Below are positions 18,430 through 26,150 of a stretch of DNA of 64,000 nucleotides, one piece after another; position 1 is the first letter of the stretch, and every line of letters starts with the position of its first letter. The stretch is from the NCBI GenBank assembly GCA_964554875.1, contig CAZKQJ010000001.1:1-64000 (forward strand), read 5' to 3'. The notes below the pieces were generated by a model, which saw only the letters and a list, made by a program, of their open reading frames with translations, did not search any database and had not been told where the DNA came from. The DNA is from Marispirochaeta sp964554875 (GTDB lineage: Bacteria > Spirochaetota > Spirochaetia > JC444 > Marispirochaetaceae). A program made the translations under genes and the position numbers.

Positions 18430-18585
18430 TGTCGTGTGACTACTATTTGTCAAAGAGATGTGAGTTTTCACTTGAATTAAAGGGTATTACGGGAGTTATC
18501 GTGGATATAAAAAAGGAGAAGTTATGAACTTGGAGATAAAACAACACAATATATACCATTTGACTTCAAGGTGTCGTGTGACTAC
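18430..18585. repeat. Direct repeat of 14 bases in the divergent control region
   Basis: TGTCGTGTGACTAC occurs at 18430-18443 and 18572-18585, 142 bp apart, in the region between the divergent excisionase/Rep operon and the 18595 gene. The second copy lies inside the leader peptide frame. A GACTTA...TAAGTC inverted repeat at about 18359-18384 and several TAGTG units lie nearby. This is the best candidate in the window for an origin or operator of the Rep module. Confidence 0.45.
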
Positions 18586-18595
18586 AATTATGTAA
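18524..18595 (+). CDS. Putative 23-codon leader peptide coupled to the next gene
   Basis: An ATG at 18524 follows a strong ribosome site (AAAAAGGAG, 5 bases before it) and opens a 23-codon frame that starts MNLEIKQHNIYHLTSR. Its stop TAA overlaps the ATG of the downstream gene as TAATG. The downstream ATG has no ribosome site of its own, so the leader probably feeds ribosomes to it by re-initiation. The peptide has no family resemblance; its role is likely regulatory. Confidence 0.5.
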   Translation: MNLEIKQHNIYHLTSRCRVTTIM

Positions 18596-19533
18596 TGGAA
18601 AACAAGTTCATCACTCAAAAGAAGAGTAAGAAGGGAACTGTAGTAGTTAGAAGAAAGGGATATTACGATCCTGAATCTAAAAATACAAAGTATATATCAG
18701 AAGAATATTTGGGTAAGCTAATAGAAAAGCATGGAGATGAATACATATATGTCCGTGGAGAGACGATTAAAAAGAATGGAATAAATTATTTCTTGGAGAA
18801 TAATAGGACAGCCTATGACGCTATTATAAGTAAATACATTGTAGAAAGGTCAGAGCTTGATCAGTACAGAGATAAAATAAGAATCTTAGGTAATTTCCTT
18901 ATCGACCAAAGATATAACCAATTCGATGAAGATGCAGAGATAGAATGGATTAAAAGGGATGATGAGAGCATAGAGAATTTGTACTTCATCATAGAAGCAT
19001 CAAGGCATTATAAGTTAATAATAGAAGAAGGCAGAGCTAAGGGTATCTGTCTTGCATCAAAGTCTGATAATGTTTCAAAGCAGATTAAGTTTATTCATAC
19101 TGAGGATACAAGTAGCATTTTATATATAGAAAAGAATCGTATTAAAAATTTCGTTCTTTTATCTGATAGGGAGAGAGAAGGGATAAAAGCCTTTCATATG
19201 GATAGAAAGTTAAAGTTACTGCATGGGACATTATATCTTTATTCTGATTTGAAAGTACCAGTAGGGGGGCTTAGAAAGATTACATATGAATACCTTTTGG
19301 TTGCAGAGATTGTCAAGAAGGTAGAAAGTCTTCTTAGGAATTATGTAGATAATTTTAGGTTTTCTCAGTATGATGTGAAGTGTCTTTATTTGGTTGATAT
19401 GGCGTATAATGTGAATAAGATGATATATAATCATGTAGTTGATAAGGGAAAGCTTACAATTATTGAAGAACCTTTCCCTGCAGTACATACAGTTGATGAT
19501 TTCTCAGTAGATAGTTCTTATATTCTTAGATAG
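18595..19533 (+). CDS. Protein of unknown function in the replication/integration module
   Basis: I do not recognise this 312-residue soluble protein. The ATG at 18595 is preferred over the upstream GTG at 18571 because it overlaps the leader stop (TAATG). The N-terminus is basic and Lys/Tyr-rich (FITQKKSKKGTVVVRRKGYYD), suggesting nucleic-acid binding. The middle holds charged helices and a strand pattern (SSILYIEKNRIKNFVLLSD); no catalytic motif is evident. It is divergent from the excisionase/Rep operon and lies between it and the integrase gene, so it is probably a core gene of the element rather than cargo. Confidence 0.6.
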   Translation: MENKFITQKKSKKGTVVVRRKGYYDPESKNTKYISEEYLGKLIEKHGDEYIYVRGETIKKNGINYFLENNRTAYDAIISKYIVERSELDQYRDKIRILGNFLIDQRYNQFDEDAEIEWIKRDDESIENLYFIIEASRHYKLIIEEGRAKGICLASKSDNVSKQIKFIHTEDTSSILYIEKNRIKNFVLLSDREREGIKAFHMDRKLKLLHGTLYLYSDLKVPVGGLRKITYEYLLVAEIVKKVESLLRNYVDNFRFSQYDVKCLYLVDMAYNVNKMIYNHVVDKGKLTIIEEPFPAVHTVDDFSVDSSYILR

Positions 19534-19737
19534 AAAAAGTTGGGGGTATTTTAAGGATTTACAGAAATGCATAAAATGCAAAAATAAGGTTATATATTTA
19601 ATAAATATACAGAAATACTGTTATTTTTCTTATAAAAATGTATAAATCTTGTAAATAAGGGTAGAAAGTAAAGGGTTTTAGACTTAATAAAAGGTTTATT
19701 ATATTACACGCAGTAAAACTGAAACAGAAAAGTCACA
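19534..19737. other. AT-rich non-coding interval
   Basis: Very AT-rich DNA between converging genes. A near-perfect palindrome TATATTTA-a-TAAATATA lies at about 19593-19609, and ATGCATAAAATGCA at about 19567-19580. No gene is seen. It could be an easily melted region, but nothing ties it to a function. Confidence 0.35.
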
Positions 19738-19760
19738 CCAGACCCCGGTATGAGGTCTGG
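19738..19760 (-). terminator. Probable terminator of the integrase gene
   Basis: CCAGACC and GGTCTGG form a 7 bp stem with a 9-base loop just past the integrase stop on the minus strand. On that strand it is followed by TGTGACTTTTCTGTTTC, a loosely T-rich tail. It fits a modest Rho-independent terminator. Confidence 0.55.
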
Positions 19761-19776
19761 CTAAATGGTGATGATG

Positions 19777-20898
19777 TTACCCTGATAGAATATTGTCTAG
19801 AATTTTTCCTTGACCCTTGAGATGTTCCGGTTTCCAGTGCGTGTACCGTGCTTGTATCGCATCGTCTCTCCATCCCAAAGAAGCTCTAACCTTTTCAGGG
19901 TCAACTCCATTGTCCAATAAAAGAGTATTCAAGGTATGTCGAAGGCTGTGAGGACGTAACCTTCTATTTTCACGATTTATTCCGGCTCTTATAAGAGCAT
20001 TATCGAAATGTTTTTTCCACCAAGTTTCCCCGAGGCGAGAACCATCGGCGTGAGAAAAAACCAAATCCTCTGGATTTCGGTTATGAGTATCTTCCCAGTA
20101 TCTTAATAGTAATGACTTTAATGCATTAGTAAGGAATACATGTCTCTGGTGCTCCCATTTTGGTTTTCCAATTTCTGTTTTGTTCTTCCAGGATTCTTCA
20201 ATGCTAATATATCCTTGCTCAAAAGAAATATGTTTCCATCTCAAGGCTAAAACCTCTCCACGTCTCATGCCGGTATGGGTCGTAAGAAAAAAGCATGTGT
20301 AATCAAGGTGATTCTGCCAGACCTTTAGATGGTCAGTTGGGAAAAGGTCTTTCAATTCTTTAAGAGTAAATGTATCGATTTCCTTCGCTTGATCTTGTAC
20401 GTTACCTACACTTTGAGCTGGATTAGTGAGTATATCTTCCCTGAACAAAGCTTCATTCAAGATCACTTTTAGACAGCTCATAATCTTATTAACCGTACTC
20501 GCTGCTAAATTCTTCCTCGTTAATGACGAACGAAAGTCTATGATATGAGCACGACGAATTTCATTAATCTTTAGAAGCCGAAGATTAGATGGAAGGATAT
20601 ATTTCTCAAGGTTCATCCGTTGAATCTCTGTGTATCGTTTCGTAATGGTTTTTCCTTCTTCCCGGAGTCGCCGTGCGTGGGGACATCTGTCCCAGATAAA
20701 AAAATCCTTAGCATATTCCTGAAATAATTGTTCGGTTGTCTGAACGAAGCCTTGTTTCTGCAGGATTTCATGCACATAGCGTTCTGCAGCGGTCTTGTTC
20801 GTTTGACGTGTGGTTTTTAGATTTGACATGCCTTTTAGCTGGTAATACCAAGTCTTCCCACGTTTTTTATACTTTACGTCCTTTACTAATCTTCCCAT
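19777..20898 (-). CDS. Tyrosine recombinase / integrase
   Basis: Phage-type site-specific recombinase of 373 residues that would integrate and excise the element. An N-terminal arm-binding part (RLVKDVKYKKRGKTWYYQLKG) is followed by a SAM-like core-binding domain (about 85-190) and the catalytic domain. The catalytic residues are visible: Arg in THTGMRRGE, HSLRH (His-x-x-Arg), the Trp in LGWRDD and the nucleophile Tyr in QARYTHW. GAGGAG precedes the ATG. It lies 165 bp from the 3' end of tRNA-Val on the same strand and points away from it, the standard arrangement for elements inserted in a tRNA gene. Confidence 0.95.
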   Translation of the reverse strand: MGRLVKDVKYKKRGKTWYYQLKGMSNLKTTRQTNKTAAERYVHEILQKQGFVQTTEQLFQEYAKDFFIWDRCPHARRLREEGKTITKRYTEIQRMNLEKYILPSNLRLLKINEIRRAHIIDFRSSLTRKNLAASTVNKIMSCLKVILNEALFREDILTNPAQSVGNVQDQAKEIDTFTLKELKDLFPTDHLKVWQNHLDYTCFFLTTHTGMRRGEVLALRWKHISFEQGYISIEESWKNKTEIGKPKWEHQRHVFLTNALKSLLLRYWEDTHNRNPEDLVFSHADGSRLGETWWKKHFDNALIRAGINRENRRLRPHSLRHTLNTLLLDNGVDPEKVRASLGWRDDAIQARYTHWKPEHLKGQGKILDNILSG

Positions 20899-20960
20899 AA
20901 GTTTCTCCTCTGATTAGTTAGTAGGAGAGAAATGGATAGATTTTTCGGACAATGAAAATA

Positions 20961-20981
20961 AAAGGTACAAAAAAGGTACAA
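20961..20981. repeat. Tandem AAAGGTACAA repeats upstream of the integrase
   Basis: AAAGGTACAA occurs at 20961-20970 and 20972-20981, one helical turn apart, between the integrase start and tRNA-Val. Position and spacing fit arm-type binding sites for the integrase or excisionase. Confidence 0.4.
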
Positions 20982-21000
20982 AGGGTCTATAAATAGAAAA

Positions 21001-21033
21001 AGAGCCATATCCTCTTCCTTTGGGAATGGCTCT
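21001..21033 (-). terminator. Rho-independent terminator downstream of tRNA-Val
   Basis: AGAGCCAT at 21001-21008 and ATGGCTCT at 21026-21033 pair as an 8 bp stem. Read on the minus strand, the stem is followed by a run of Ts (TTTTTCTATTT). It ends the tRNA-Val transcript and shields the integrase gene. Since the element is joined to the tRNA here, this terminator is probably supplied by the element. Confidence 0.75.
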
Positions 21034-21062
21034 AATTCATTATCTTGTATAGAATTAGTTGA

Positions 21063-21134
21063 TGGGCGATGGCAGGGTCGAACTGCCGACTTCTACCGTG
21101 TGAAGGTAGCACTCTCCCACTGAGTTAATCGCCC
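21063..21134 (-). tRNA. tRNA-Val(CAC)
   Basis: A 72-base cloverleaf on the minus strand. It has a 7 bp acceptor stem (GGGCGAT with ATCGCCC) and an anticodon arm CTACC-TTCACAC-GGTAG with anticodon CAC. The T arm is GGCAG-TTCGACC-CTGCC, and A is the discriminator. CCA is not encoded. The 3' end faces the integrase gene, making it the likely attachment site. Confidence 0.93.
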
Positions 21135-21144
21135 GATGGGTTAA

Positions 21145-21201
21145 ACGGTAATCCCTGGATTGCGCTTTGTCAAGAAAATCATGAAGTGTGTCATGAAGTG
21201 T
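21145..21201 (-). promoter_or_regulatory. tRNA-Val promoter with tandem upstream repeats
   Basis: On the minus strand TTGACA (21168-21173) and TACCGT (21145-21150) are 17 bp apart and about 10 bp before the tRNA. Just upstream of the -35, TCATGAAGTGT occurs twice (21179-21189 and 21191-21201) with a 12 bp period, possibly an upstream activator site. The remainder of 21202-21370 shows nothing recognisable. Confidence 0.6.
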
Positions 21202-21379
21202 ATTTCTTCTCGAAAAAAAAAAGAATACCTGGACCCGGCAAGGTCTCCGAATATCTGTTATTCATGCAGAATCCGCATTTCTTCATTTCACTTCTTATAA
21301 AGCCTGGCGGGATCCCGGAAAAGAATCTTCCATTACCGGAATTTCATGTTAAAATCTTTTAAATTTATAGTCAGCGTAC

Positions 21380-21395
21380 ATGTAGTACATATAAT
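21380..21395 (+). promoter_or_regulatory. Promoter and palindrome upstream of the GH3 gene
   Basis: ATGTA-G-TACAT is a perfect palindrome (21380-21390) touching a TATAAT -10 (21390-21395). AAAGGA follows before the ATG at 21414. The palindrome is well placed to be a repressor site. No clear -35 is seen. Confidence 0.45.
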
Positions 21396-21413
21396 AAGAT
21401 AAAGGATGAAATT

Positions 21414-23618
21414 ATGAAAGAAAAACCGGCTTACAAGAATGAATCCCTGAGTTTCGAGGAGCGCGCCCAAGACCTTGTCTCCAGAATGACCCTGGAGGAG
21501 AAGGCCTCCCAGACCCGCTACAATTCTCCCGCAATCCCCCGGCTGGAAATCCCCGCCTACAACTGGTGGAACGAGGCCCTTCATGGGGTCGCCCGGGCCG
21601 GGGTGGCTACCATGTTTCCCCAGGCCATAGCCATGGCGTCTACATTTGACGAAGAGCTGCTCTTCCGGGTCGCCGATGTAATCTCCACCGAAGGGAGGGC
21701 CAAGTATCATGAGTTTCAGCGCCAGAACGATCACGGTATCTACAAGGGGCTGACCTTCTGGTCTCCAAATATCAATATCTTCCGGGATCCCCGCTGGGGA
21801 CGGGGGCATGAGACCTACGGGGAGGACCCCTATCTGACCGGCAGGCTCGGTGTCGCCTTTATCCGTGGACTTCAGGGTTCGGATAAAAGGTACCTCAAGA
21901 GTGCAGCCTGTGCAAAACACTTTGCCGTTCACAGCGGACCCGAGGCCGAGCGTCACAGTTTCAATGCGGTTGCATCTCCCAAGGACATGCGGGAGACCTA
22001 CCTTCCGGCCTTCCGGGATGCTGTAAAGGAGGCCGGGGTGGAATCTGTTATGGGCGCCTACAACAGGACGAACGGCGAGCCCTGCTGCGGAAGCCCGACC
22101 CTGCTGCAGAAAATCCTGCGGGAGGAGTGGGGCTTCAAGGGCCATGTAGTATCCGACTGCTGGGCCATAAAGGACTTTCATGAGGACCACAAGATTACAA
22201 AGACTCCCTCCGAGTCCATAGCCCTTGCCATGAACAACGGTTGCGACCTTAACTGCGGACACATGTATATGCATCTCATGGACGCCTGTACGGAAGGCCT
22301 GGTTCCGGAAGAGGCCATCGACCGGGCGGTAACCCGCCTGATGATAACCCGTATGAAGCTGGGAATGTTCGATGATCCCGATCATGTGCCCTATGCCTCA
22401 ATTCCCTATGAGGTGAATGACTGCCGGGAACACAGGGACTTTGCCCTGGAGGTCTCCAGACAGTCCCTGGTCCTTCTGAAAAACGAGAAAAAGCTGCTGC
22501 CCCTGGACAGGAAGAGTATTAAATCCATCGCCGTCATCGGTCCCAACGCCGACAATGAAGAGGCCATGAAGGCCAATTACTGCGGTACCCCGTCGCATAT
22601 GGTCACTGTGCTGCGGGGTATCCAGCAGGCTGTTGAGCCGGAGACCCGGGTCTATTATGCCGAGGGCTGCCATCTCTACGCCAACAGGGTGGAAAAACGG
22701 GCGGAACCGAAGGACCGCCTGGCCGAGGCTGTGGCGGCGGCTCAAAGGGCGGATGTCGCAGTGGTCTGCCTGGGGCTGGATCCCACCATAGAAGGGGAAG
22801 AGATCCACATTATCGAAGGAGAAGCGGCAGGTCCCGGCGGAGCAGAGGAGATTCCCAGGGGGGACAAGAAGGATCTGAATCTTCCCGGACAGCAGCAGGA
22901 GCTTTTGGAAGCCGTCTGCGCTACGGGAAAACCGCTTATCCTGGTACTGCTGACCGGAAGCGCACTGGCTGTTTCCTGGGCGCATGAGCACGTACCGGCA
23001 ATACTCCTTGGATGGTACCCCGGAGCTGCGGGGGGGAAGGCTATTGCTTCTGTGCTATTCGGTGAATACAGTCCCTCGGGAAGACTCCCGGTTACCTTCT
23101 ATCGTTCCACTGAAGATCTGCCCGACTTCCGGGATTATTCCATGAAAAACCGTACCTACCGGTACATGACGGGGGAGGCCCTGTATCCCTTTGGTTTTGG
23201 TTTGAGTTACACCAGCTTCGAATACAGTATTTTGACTCTGGAGAAGGACACCATCGAAGTCGGCGACCGGCTGGAGTGCCGGATTCGGGTAAAAAACACC
23301 GGCGGGTTTGAGTCCGCCGAGACGGTACAGCTCTACCTCCGGGATATTGAGGCTGGTATCCGTGTGCCCAGGTGGGAGCTGAAAGGGATTCGCAAGCTGA
23401 AGCTGAAACCCGGCGAAGAATCGGAGGTCAGCTTTACCCTTGCTCCCCGCCTCATGAGCATAATCGATGACGAAGGGCGGCGGATCCTGGAGCCTGGAAA
23501 GTTCCAGCTGTATATAGGAGGAAGCCAGCCGGACAGGAGGAGCGTGATGCTCACTGGAGCCGAGCCCCTCAGTGCTGTCTTTGAGCTCCGCGGAGAATCC
23601 CGGGAGTACGATTACTGA
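21414..23618 (+). CDS. Glycoside hydrolase family 3 (beta-xylosidase/arabinosidase-like)
   Basis: Retaining exo-glycosidase that releases sugars from plant oligosaccharides. The 734 residues hold the GH3 barrel (IPAYNWWNEALHGVA near 46-60, GRGHETYGEDPYLTGRLG near 129-146, KHFAVHSG near 168-175). The nucleophile Asp248 is in HVVSDCWAIKDF. Then come the alpha/beta sandwich and a C-terminal fibronectin III-like domain (YPFGFGLSYTSFEYS onward). The short form and the AYNRTNGEPCCGSPTLL segment resemble bacterial beta-xylosidases. There is no signal peptide, so it acts on imported sugars in the cytoplasm. It is the first GC-rich gene right of the tRNA and appears monocistronic. Confidence 0.93.
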   Translation: MKEKPAYKNESLSFEERAQDLVSRMTLEEKASQTRYNSPAIPRLEIPAYNWWNEALHGVARAGVATMFPQAIAMASTFDEELLFRVADVISTEGRAKYHEFQRQNDHGIYKGLTFWSPNINIFRDPRWGRGHETYGEDPYLTGRLGVAFIRGLQGSDKRYLKSAACAKHFAVHSGPEAERHSFNAVASPKDMRETYLPAFRDAVKEAGVESVMGAYNRTNGEPCCGSPTLLQKILREEWGFKGHVVSDCWAIKDFHEDHKITKTPSESIALAMNNGCDLNCGHMYMHLMDACTEGLVPEEAIDRAVTRLMITRMKLGMFDDPDHVPYASIPYEVNDCREHRDFALEVSRQSLVLLKNEKKLLPLDRKSIKSIAVIGPNADNEEAMKANYCGTPSHMVTVLRGIQQAVEPETRVYYAEGCHLYANRVEKRAEPKDRLAEAVAAAQRADVAVVCLGLDPTIEGEEIHIIEGEAAGPGGAEEIPRGDKKDLNLPGQQQELLEAVCATGKPLILVLLTGSALAVSWAHEHVPAILLGWYPGAAGGKAIASVLFGEYSPSGRLPVTFYRSTEDLPDFRDYSMKNRTYRYMTGEALYPFGFGLSYTSFEYSILTLEKDTIEVGDRLECRIRVKNTGGFESAETVQLYLRDIEAGIRVPRWELKGIRKLKLKPGEESEVSFTLAPRLMSIIDDEGRRILEPGKFQLYIGGSQPDRRSVMLTGAEPLSAVFELRGESREYDY

Positions 23619-23662
23619 TGGCGTTTCTTGACTTCTGCCAGGGGCTTGCCTAGGCTTTAGAT

Positions 23663-25315
23663 ATGCCCCTGCAGAAACATGAAGAAGAGCTGCTTGCTTT
23701 TCGAGAGATGGTGGAGCATGCCAATGATGGAATGCTTCTGGTAGAAGATGAAATAATTATCGAATGCAATCCTGCTGCCTGCCGTCTTTACGGTTTGTCC
23801 CGTGATGAGCTTGTTGGACTGCATCCGGGAACCCTCTCCCCGGAATACCAGGAAAATGGTCGGAAATCCATCGAGTATTCCCGGGAACTGATGGCGGACG
23901 CTATGGCGGGCAGGGCCAGGCATTTTCTGTGGCAGCACCTGCGGGGGGATGGCAGCGTTTTTATCGCCGAGATCTCCCTTAATCCCGCAAAGACGGTACG
24001 TCTGTCCGAGGGTAAAGAGGTAAAACGCTACGTCTCGGTATTCCGGGATGTAACCCGCAGTCTGGAAGCGGAGCGGGCCCTGGAGGAGAGCGAACAGCGT
24101 TTCCGACGGCTTTTTGAAATGGCCCCCGTTGCCCTTGCTCTCTTATCTCAAGACGGGCGCATTGTAGCGCATAACCGATGGCACCAGAATCTTTTCGGCT
24201 ATGCTCTGGAAGAAATCCCTGATCTGGATCACTGGTGGCCTCTGGCCTATCCTGATCCGGAAGAGCGGGAGAGGGTAAAAAACCTGTGGAAGGCCGGGAT
24301 CGAACGGATAACAAAAAGCGGAGGAGAGCTGCGTCCCACGGAGTTGCGGGTCGCAACGAAAAGCGGCGAACAGCGAAACCTGATTTTCGGCGGAGCGATG
24401 ATCGGCACGGAGATTGTGGTCAGTTTCTACGATGTAACAGAGGAACGGCGGGTACAGGCGGAACTTGAAAAACTGAACGCAGAACTTGAGGACCGTGTAC
24501 TGGCCCGGACCAGGGAACTTGCGGATGCCCTGTCTACTCTTGAGCGAACCCAGGAAGAACTGATCCGGTCGGAAAAGCTTGCCGGCCTTGGGGCTCTTGT
24601 CGCTGGGGTTGCCCATGAGCTGAACACACCGATCGGCAATGCGCTTATGGTGGCAAGCACCTTGCGGGATATGGGAACGCGTTTTTACGGACTTCTGGCC
24701 GAAGGGCTTAAGCGCTCCGATCTGGACAGATTTCTTCAGGACCTGCAGGAGTCCTCGGAGATTATGGAACGGAACCTGCTCCGGGCGGCGGAGATGATCA
24801 GGGGCTTCAAGCAGGTGGCGGTGGATCAGTCGAGTCATCAGCGGCGTCCCTTCATGCTCACTGAAATAGCAGAAGAGTTACGGCTCACCCTCAGTCCTCT
24901 GTTTAAACGGAGGACAGTCTCGCTGGTTCTTGACGTGGATCCTGAGATCCGGATGAACAGCTACCCCGGTCCGCTGTCCCAGGTCTTGATTAATCTGGTA
25001 AACAATGCGCTGGTCCACGCCTTTGAAGACTTCCCGGAGGGTGAAATCCGTTTTACCGCCCATATGGGTACGGACGGGTATGTGAAGCTTGTAGTCGTCG
25101 ACAACGGCTGCGGGATTGAGCCTGAGGTTCTTCCGCATATTTTTGATCCCTTTTTCACTACCAAGCTCGGAAAGGGAGGTTCCGGTCTCGGGCTTCATAT
25201 AGTCTATTCTCTGGTGACCGGAATTCTGGGGGGATCGATCCGGGTAACGAGTGAGCCCGGACAGGGTACCAGGGTGAATATCTCATTACCTGTTAACGCT
25301 CCCGATGAAGTTTAA
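23663..25315 (+). CDS. PAS-domain sensor histidine kinase
   Basis: Cytoplasmic two-component kinase of 550 residues. Two PAS domains (about 10-135 and 145-265) are followed by a coiled linker (ELEKLNAELEDRVLARTRELADAL) and the phospho-acceptor helix with H in AGVAHELNTPIG (near 318). The ATPase domain has N box NLVNNALVHAF, DNGCGIEPEVLPHIFDPFFTTK and GSGLGLHIVYSL. There is no membrane segment. No response regulator gene is adjacent, so the partner is elsewhere. It follows the GH3 gene by 44 bp but has no evident functional link. No strong ribosome site is seen before the ATG. Confidence 0.93.
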   Translation: MPLQKHEEELLAFREMVEHANDGMLLVEDEIIIECNPAACRLYGLSRDELVGLHPGTLSPEYQENGRKSIEYSRELMADAMAGRARHFLWQHLRGDGSVFIAEISLNPAKTVRLSEGKEVKRYVSVFRDVTRSLEAERALEESEQRFRRLFEMAPVALALLSQDGRIVAHNRWHQNLFGYALEEIPDLDHWWPLAYPDPEERERVKNLWKAGIERITKSGGELRPTELRVATKSGEQRNLIFGGAMIGTEIVVSFYDVTEERRVQAELEKLNAELEDRVLARTRELADALSTLERTQEELIRSEKLAGLGALVAGVAHELNTPIGNALMVASTLRDMGTRFYGLLAEGLKRSDLDRFLQDLQESSEIMERNLLRAAEMIRGFKQVAVDQSSHQRRPFMLTEIAEELRLTLSPLFKRRTVSLVLDVDPEIRMNSYPGPLSQVLINLVNNALVHAFEDFPEGEIRFTAHMGTDGYVKLVVVDNGCGIEPEVLPHIFDPFFTTKLGKGGSGLGLHIVYSLVTGILGGSIRVTSEPGQGTRVNISLPVNAPDEV

Positions 25316-25407
25316 GCTGGCAGCCTGTACCGTGCCCTGCGGAAGCCCTGTATGAATGGCTTTGTGCTGTATTCAGCTGAGACAGGGATTGCCGGGAATA
25401 AACGATT

Positions 25408-25773
25408 TCATAGTTCCTCTTCAAACAGAAAGCGAAGGATCGATTCCCCTATTACGATCCTGTCACCGTAATTCACGGGCATGGGCTTATTGATCTTTTT
25501 ACGGTTAAGATAGGTACCGTTGGATGAGTCCAGGTCCTCTATGATTATGCCCCGGGCTGACGAGTTGATCCGGCAGTGGGTTCCGCTGATCTGTTTGTCA
25601 TTGATACGAATTCTGCAGGTAGAATCCCTTCCGATCAGGGTATCGCCCGATTCGAGGACGTAACCCTGACCGAGAATATTGGCTGACACGCCGACCAGGA
25701 ATCCCCGTCGCACCAGGCCGGAAGAGACAATCTTTTTACCCTTGTTTTCTATAATAGTCTTTTTTTCTGACAT
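25408..25773 (-). CDS. FHA-domain protein
   Basis: Small protein of 121 residues that would bind phosphothreonine peptides. The start at ATG 25773 (MSEKKTIIEN) is chosen for its GAGG ribosome site; the frame is open 26 codons further upstream without support. The forkhead-associated domain fills the last 90 residues, with the family residues GRDSTCRIRINDKQISGTHC and DLDSSNGTYLNRKKI. No second domain is fused to it, so it probably acts as an adaptor for Ser/Thr phosphorylation. No kinase gene lies nearby. Confidence 0.92.
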   Translation of the reverse strand: MSEKKTIIENKGKKIVSSGLVRRGFLVGVSANILGQGYVLESGDTLIGRDSTCRIRINDKQISGTHCRINSSARGIIIEDLDSSNGTYLNRKKINKPMPVNYGDRIVIGESILRFLFEEEL

Positions 25774-25863
25774 ACTGACCTCATCGGCGAATAGACTTCG
25801 CATACCTGTGTAGCAGAAACTGGAACTATTGTTCAAGGTGAAACTTCTCAATCAATTACTGTC

Positions 25864-25893
25864 TTGACCAAGCGCAGGATGGATAAGTATACT
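25864..25893 (+). promoter_or_regulatory. tRNA-Gly promoter
   Basis: TTGACC (25864-25869), an 18 bp spacer and TATACT (25888-25893), 12 bp before the tRNA-Gly gene. Confidence 0.65.
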
Positions 25894-25905
25894 TCAGACA
25901 TAAAC

Positions 25906-25976
25906 GCGAGCGTCGTATAATGGTATTACCCAAGCTTCCCAAGCTTGTGACGAGGGTTCGATTCCCTTCGCTCGCT
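25906..25976 (+). tRNA. tRNA-Gly(CCC)
   Basis: A 71-base cloverleaf: acceptor stem GCGAGCG with CGCTCGC, D arm with ATAATGGTAT, anticodon arm CAAGC-TTCCCAA-GCTTG with anticodon CCC, and T arm GAGGG-TTCGATT-CCCTT. CCA is not encoded. It is followed at once by a terminator. Confidence 0.95.
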
Positions 25977-25984
25977 GACGTAAT

Positions 25985-26011
25985 AAAAGCCTCCCATAAG
26001 GGAGGCTTTTA
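25985..26011 (+). terminator. Rho-independent terminator of tRNA-Gly
   Basis: AAAGCCTCCC and GGGAGGCTTT form a strong stem around a 4-base loop (ATAA), followed by a T-rich tail. The surrounding A/T runs are symmetric, so it may also work from the opposite strand. Confidence 0.9.
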
Positions 26012-26014
26012 TTA

Positions 26015-26150
26015 TTTATGAAGAAGGAAACGCCCCCTGAGCGCAAAACGGGTTTCCCGGATTGCGCGTGCAGGCTGAGCGGAGTCGGAGGCGGAACGTC
26101 GATGGCGACCGAAGAAGAGGGAATCGAAACAGCTAGTGTGCCCGCCCTTG
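26015..26150. other. GC-rich interval, possible dispersed repeat
   Basis: Between the tRNA-Gly terminator and the AraC-type gene lies a GC-rich, non-coding-looking stretch. It includes GAGGGAATCGAAAC, which is the complement of a T-arm-like sequence. It resembles the repeat-like DNA often seen beside tRNA genes, but no full tRNA or gene can be folded from it. Confidence 0.3.

Larger units (their letters stand above)
1468..21062. mobile_element. Probable integrated genetic element with defence cargo at tRNA-Val (left end not located)
   Basis: The right end is set by the integrase next to the 3' end of tRNA-Val. The DNA to the left is AT-rich throughout and holds a helicase-Rep gene, an excisionase-like gene, a type I restriction system, an Abi-like pair, a nuclease operon and several unknown genes. 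I looked for a second copy of the tRNA 3' end as the left attachment site in the intergenic stretches and did not see one. The left limit given is therefore only the start of the hsd operon, and the true end could be nearer or beyond the window. Confidence 0.45.

Noticed and set aside
18571..18597. GTG at 18571 as the start of the unknown gene
   Set aside because: The TAATG overlap with a leader that has a strong ribosome site makes ATG 18595 the better start.
1177..21062. Left attachment site (second copy of the tRNA-Val 3' end)
   Set aside because: I scanned the intergenic stretches for the tRNA 3' sequence in direct orientation and found no convincing copy; a computed search is needed.
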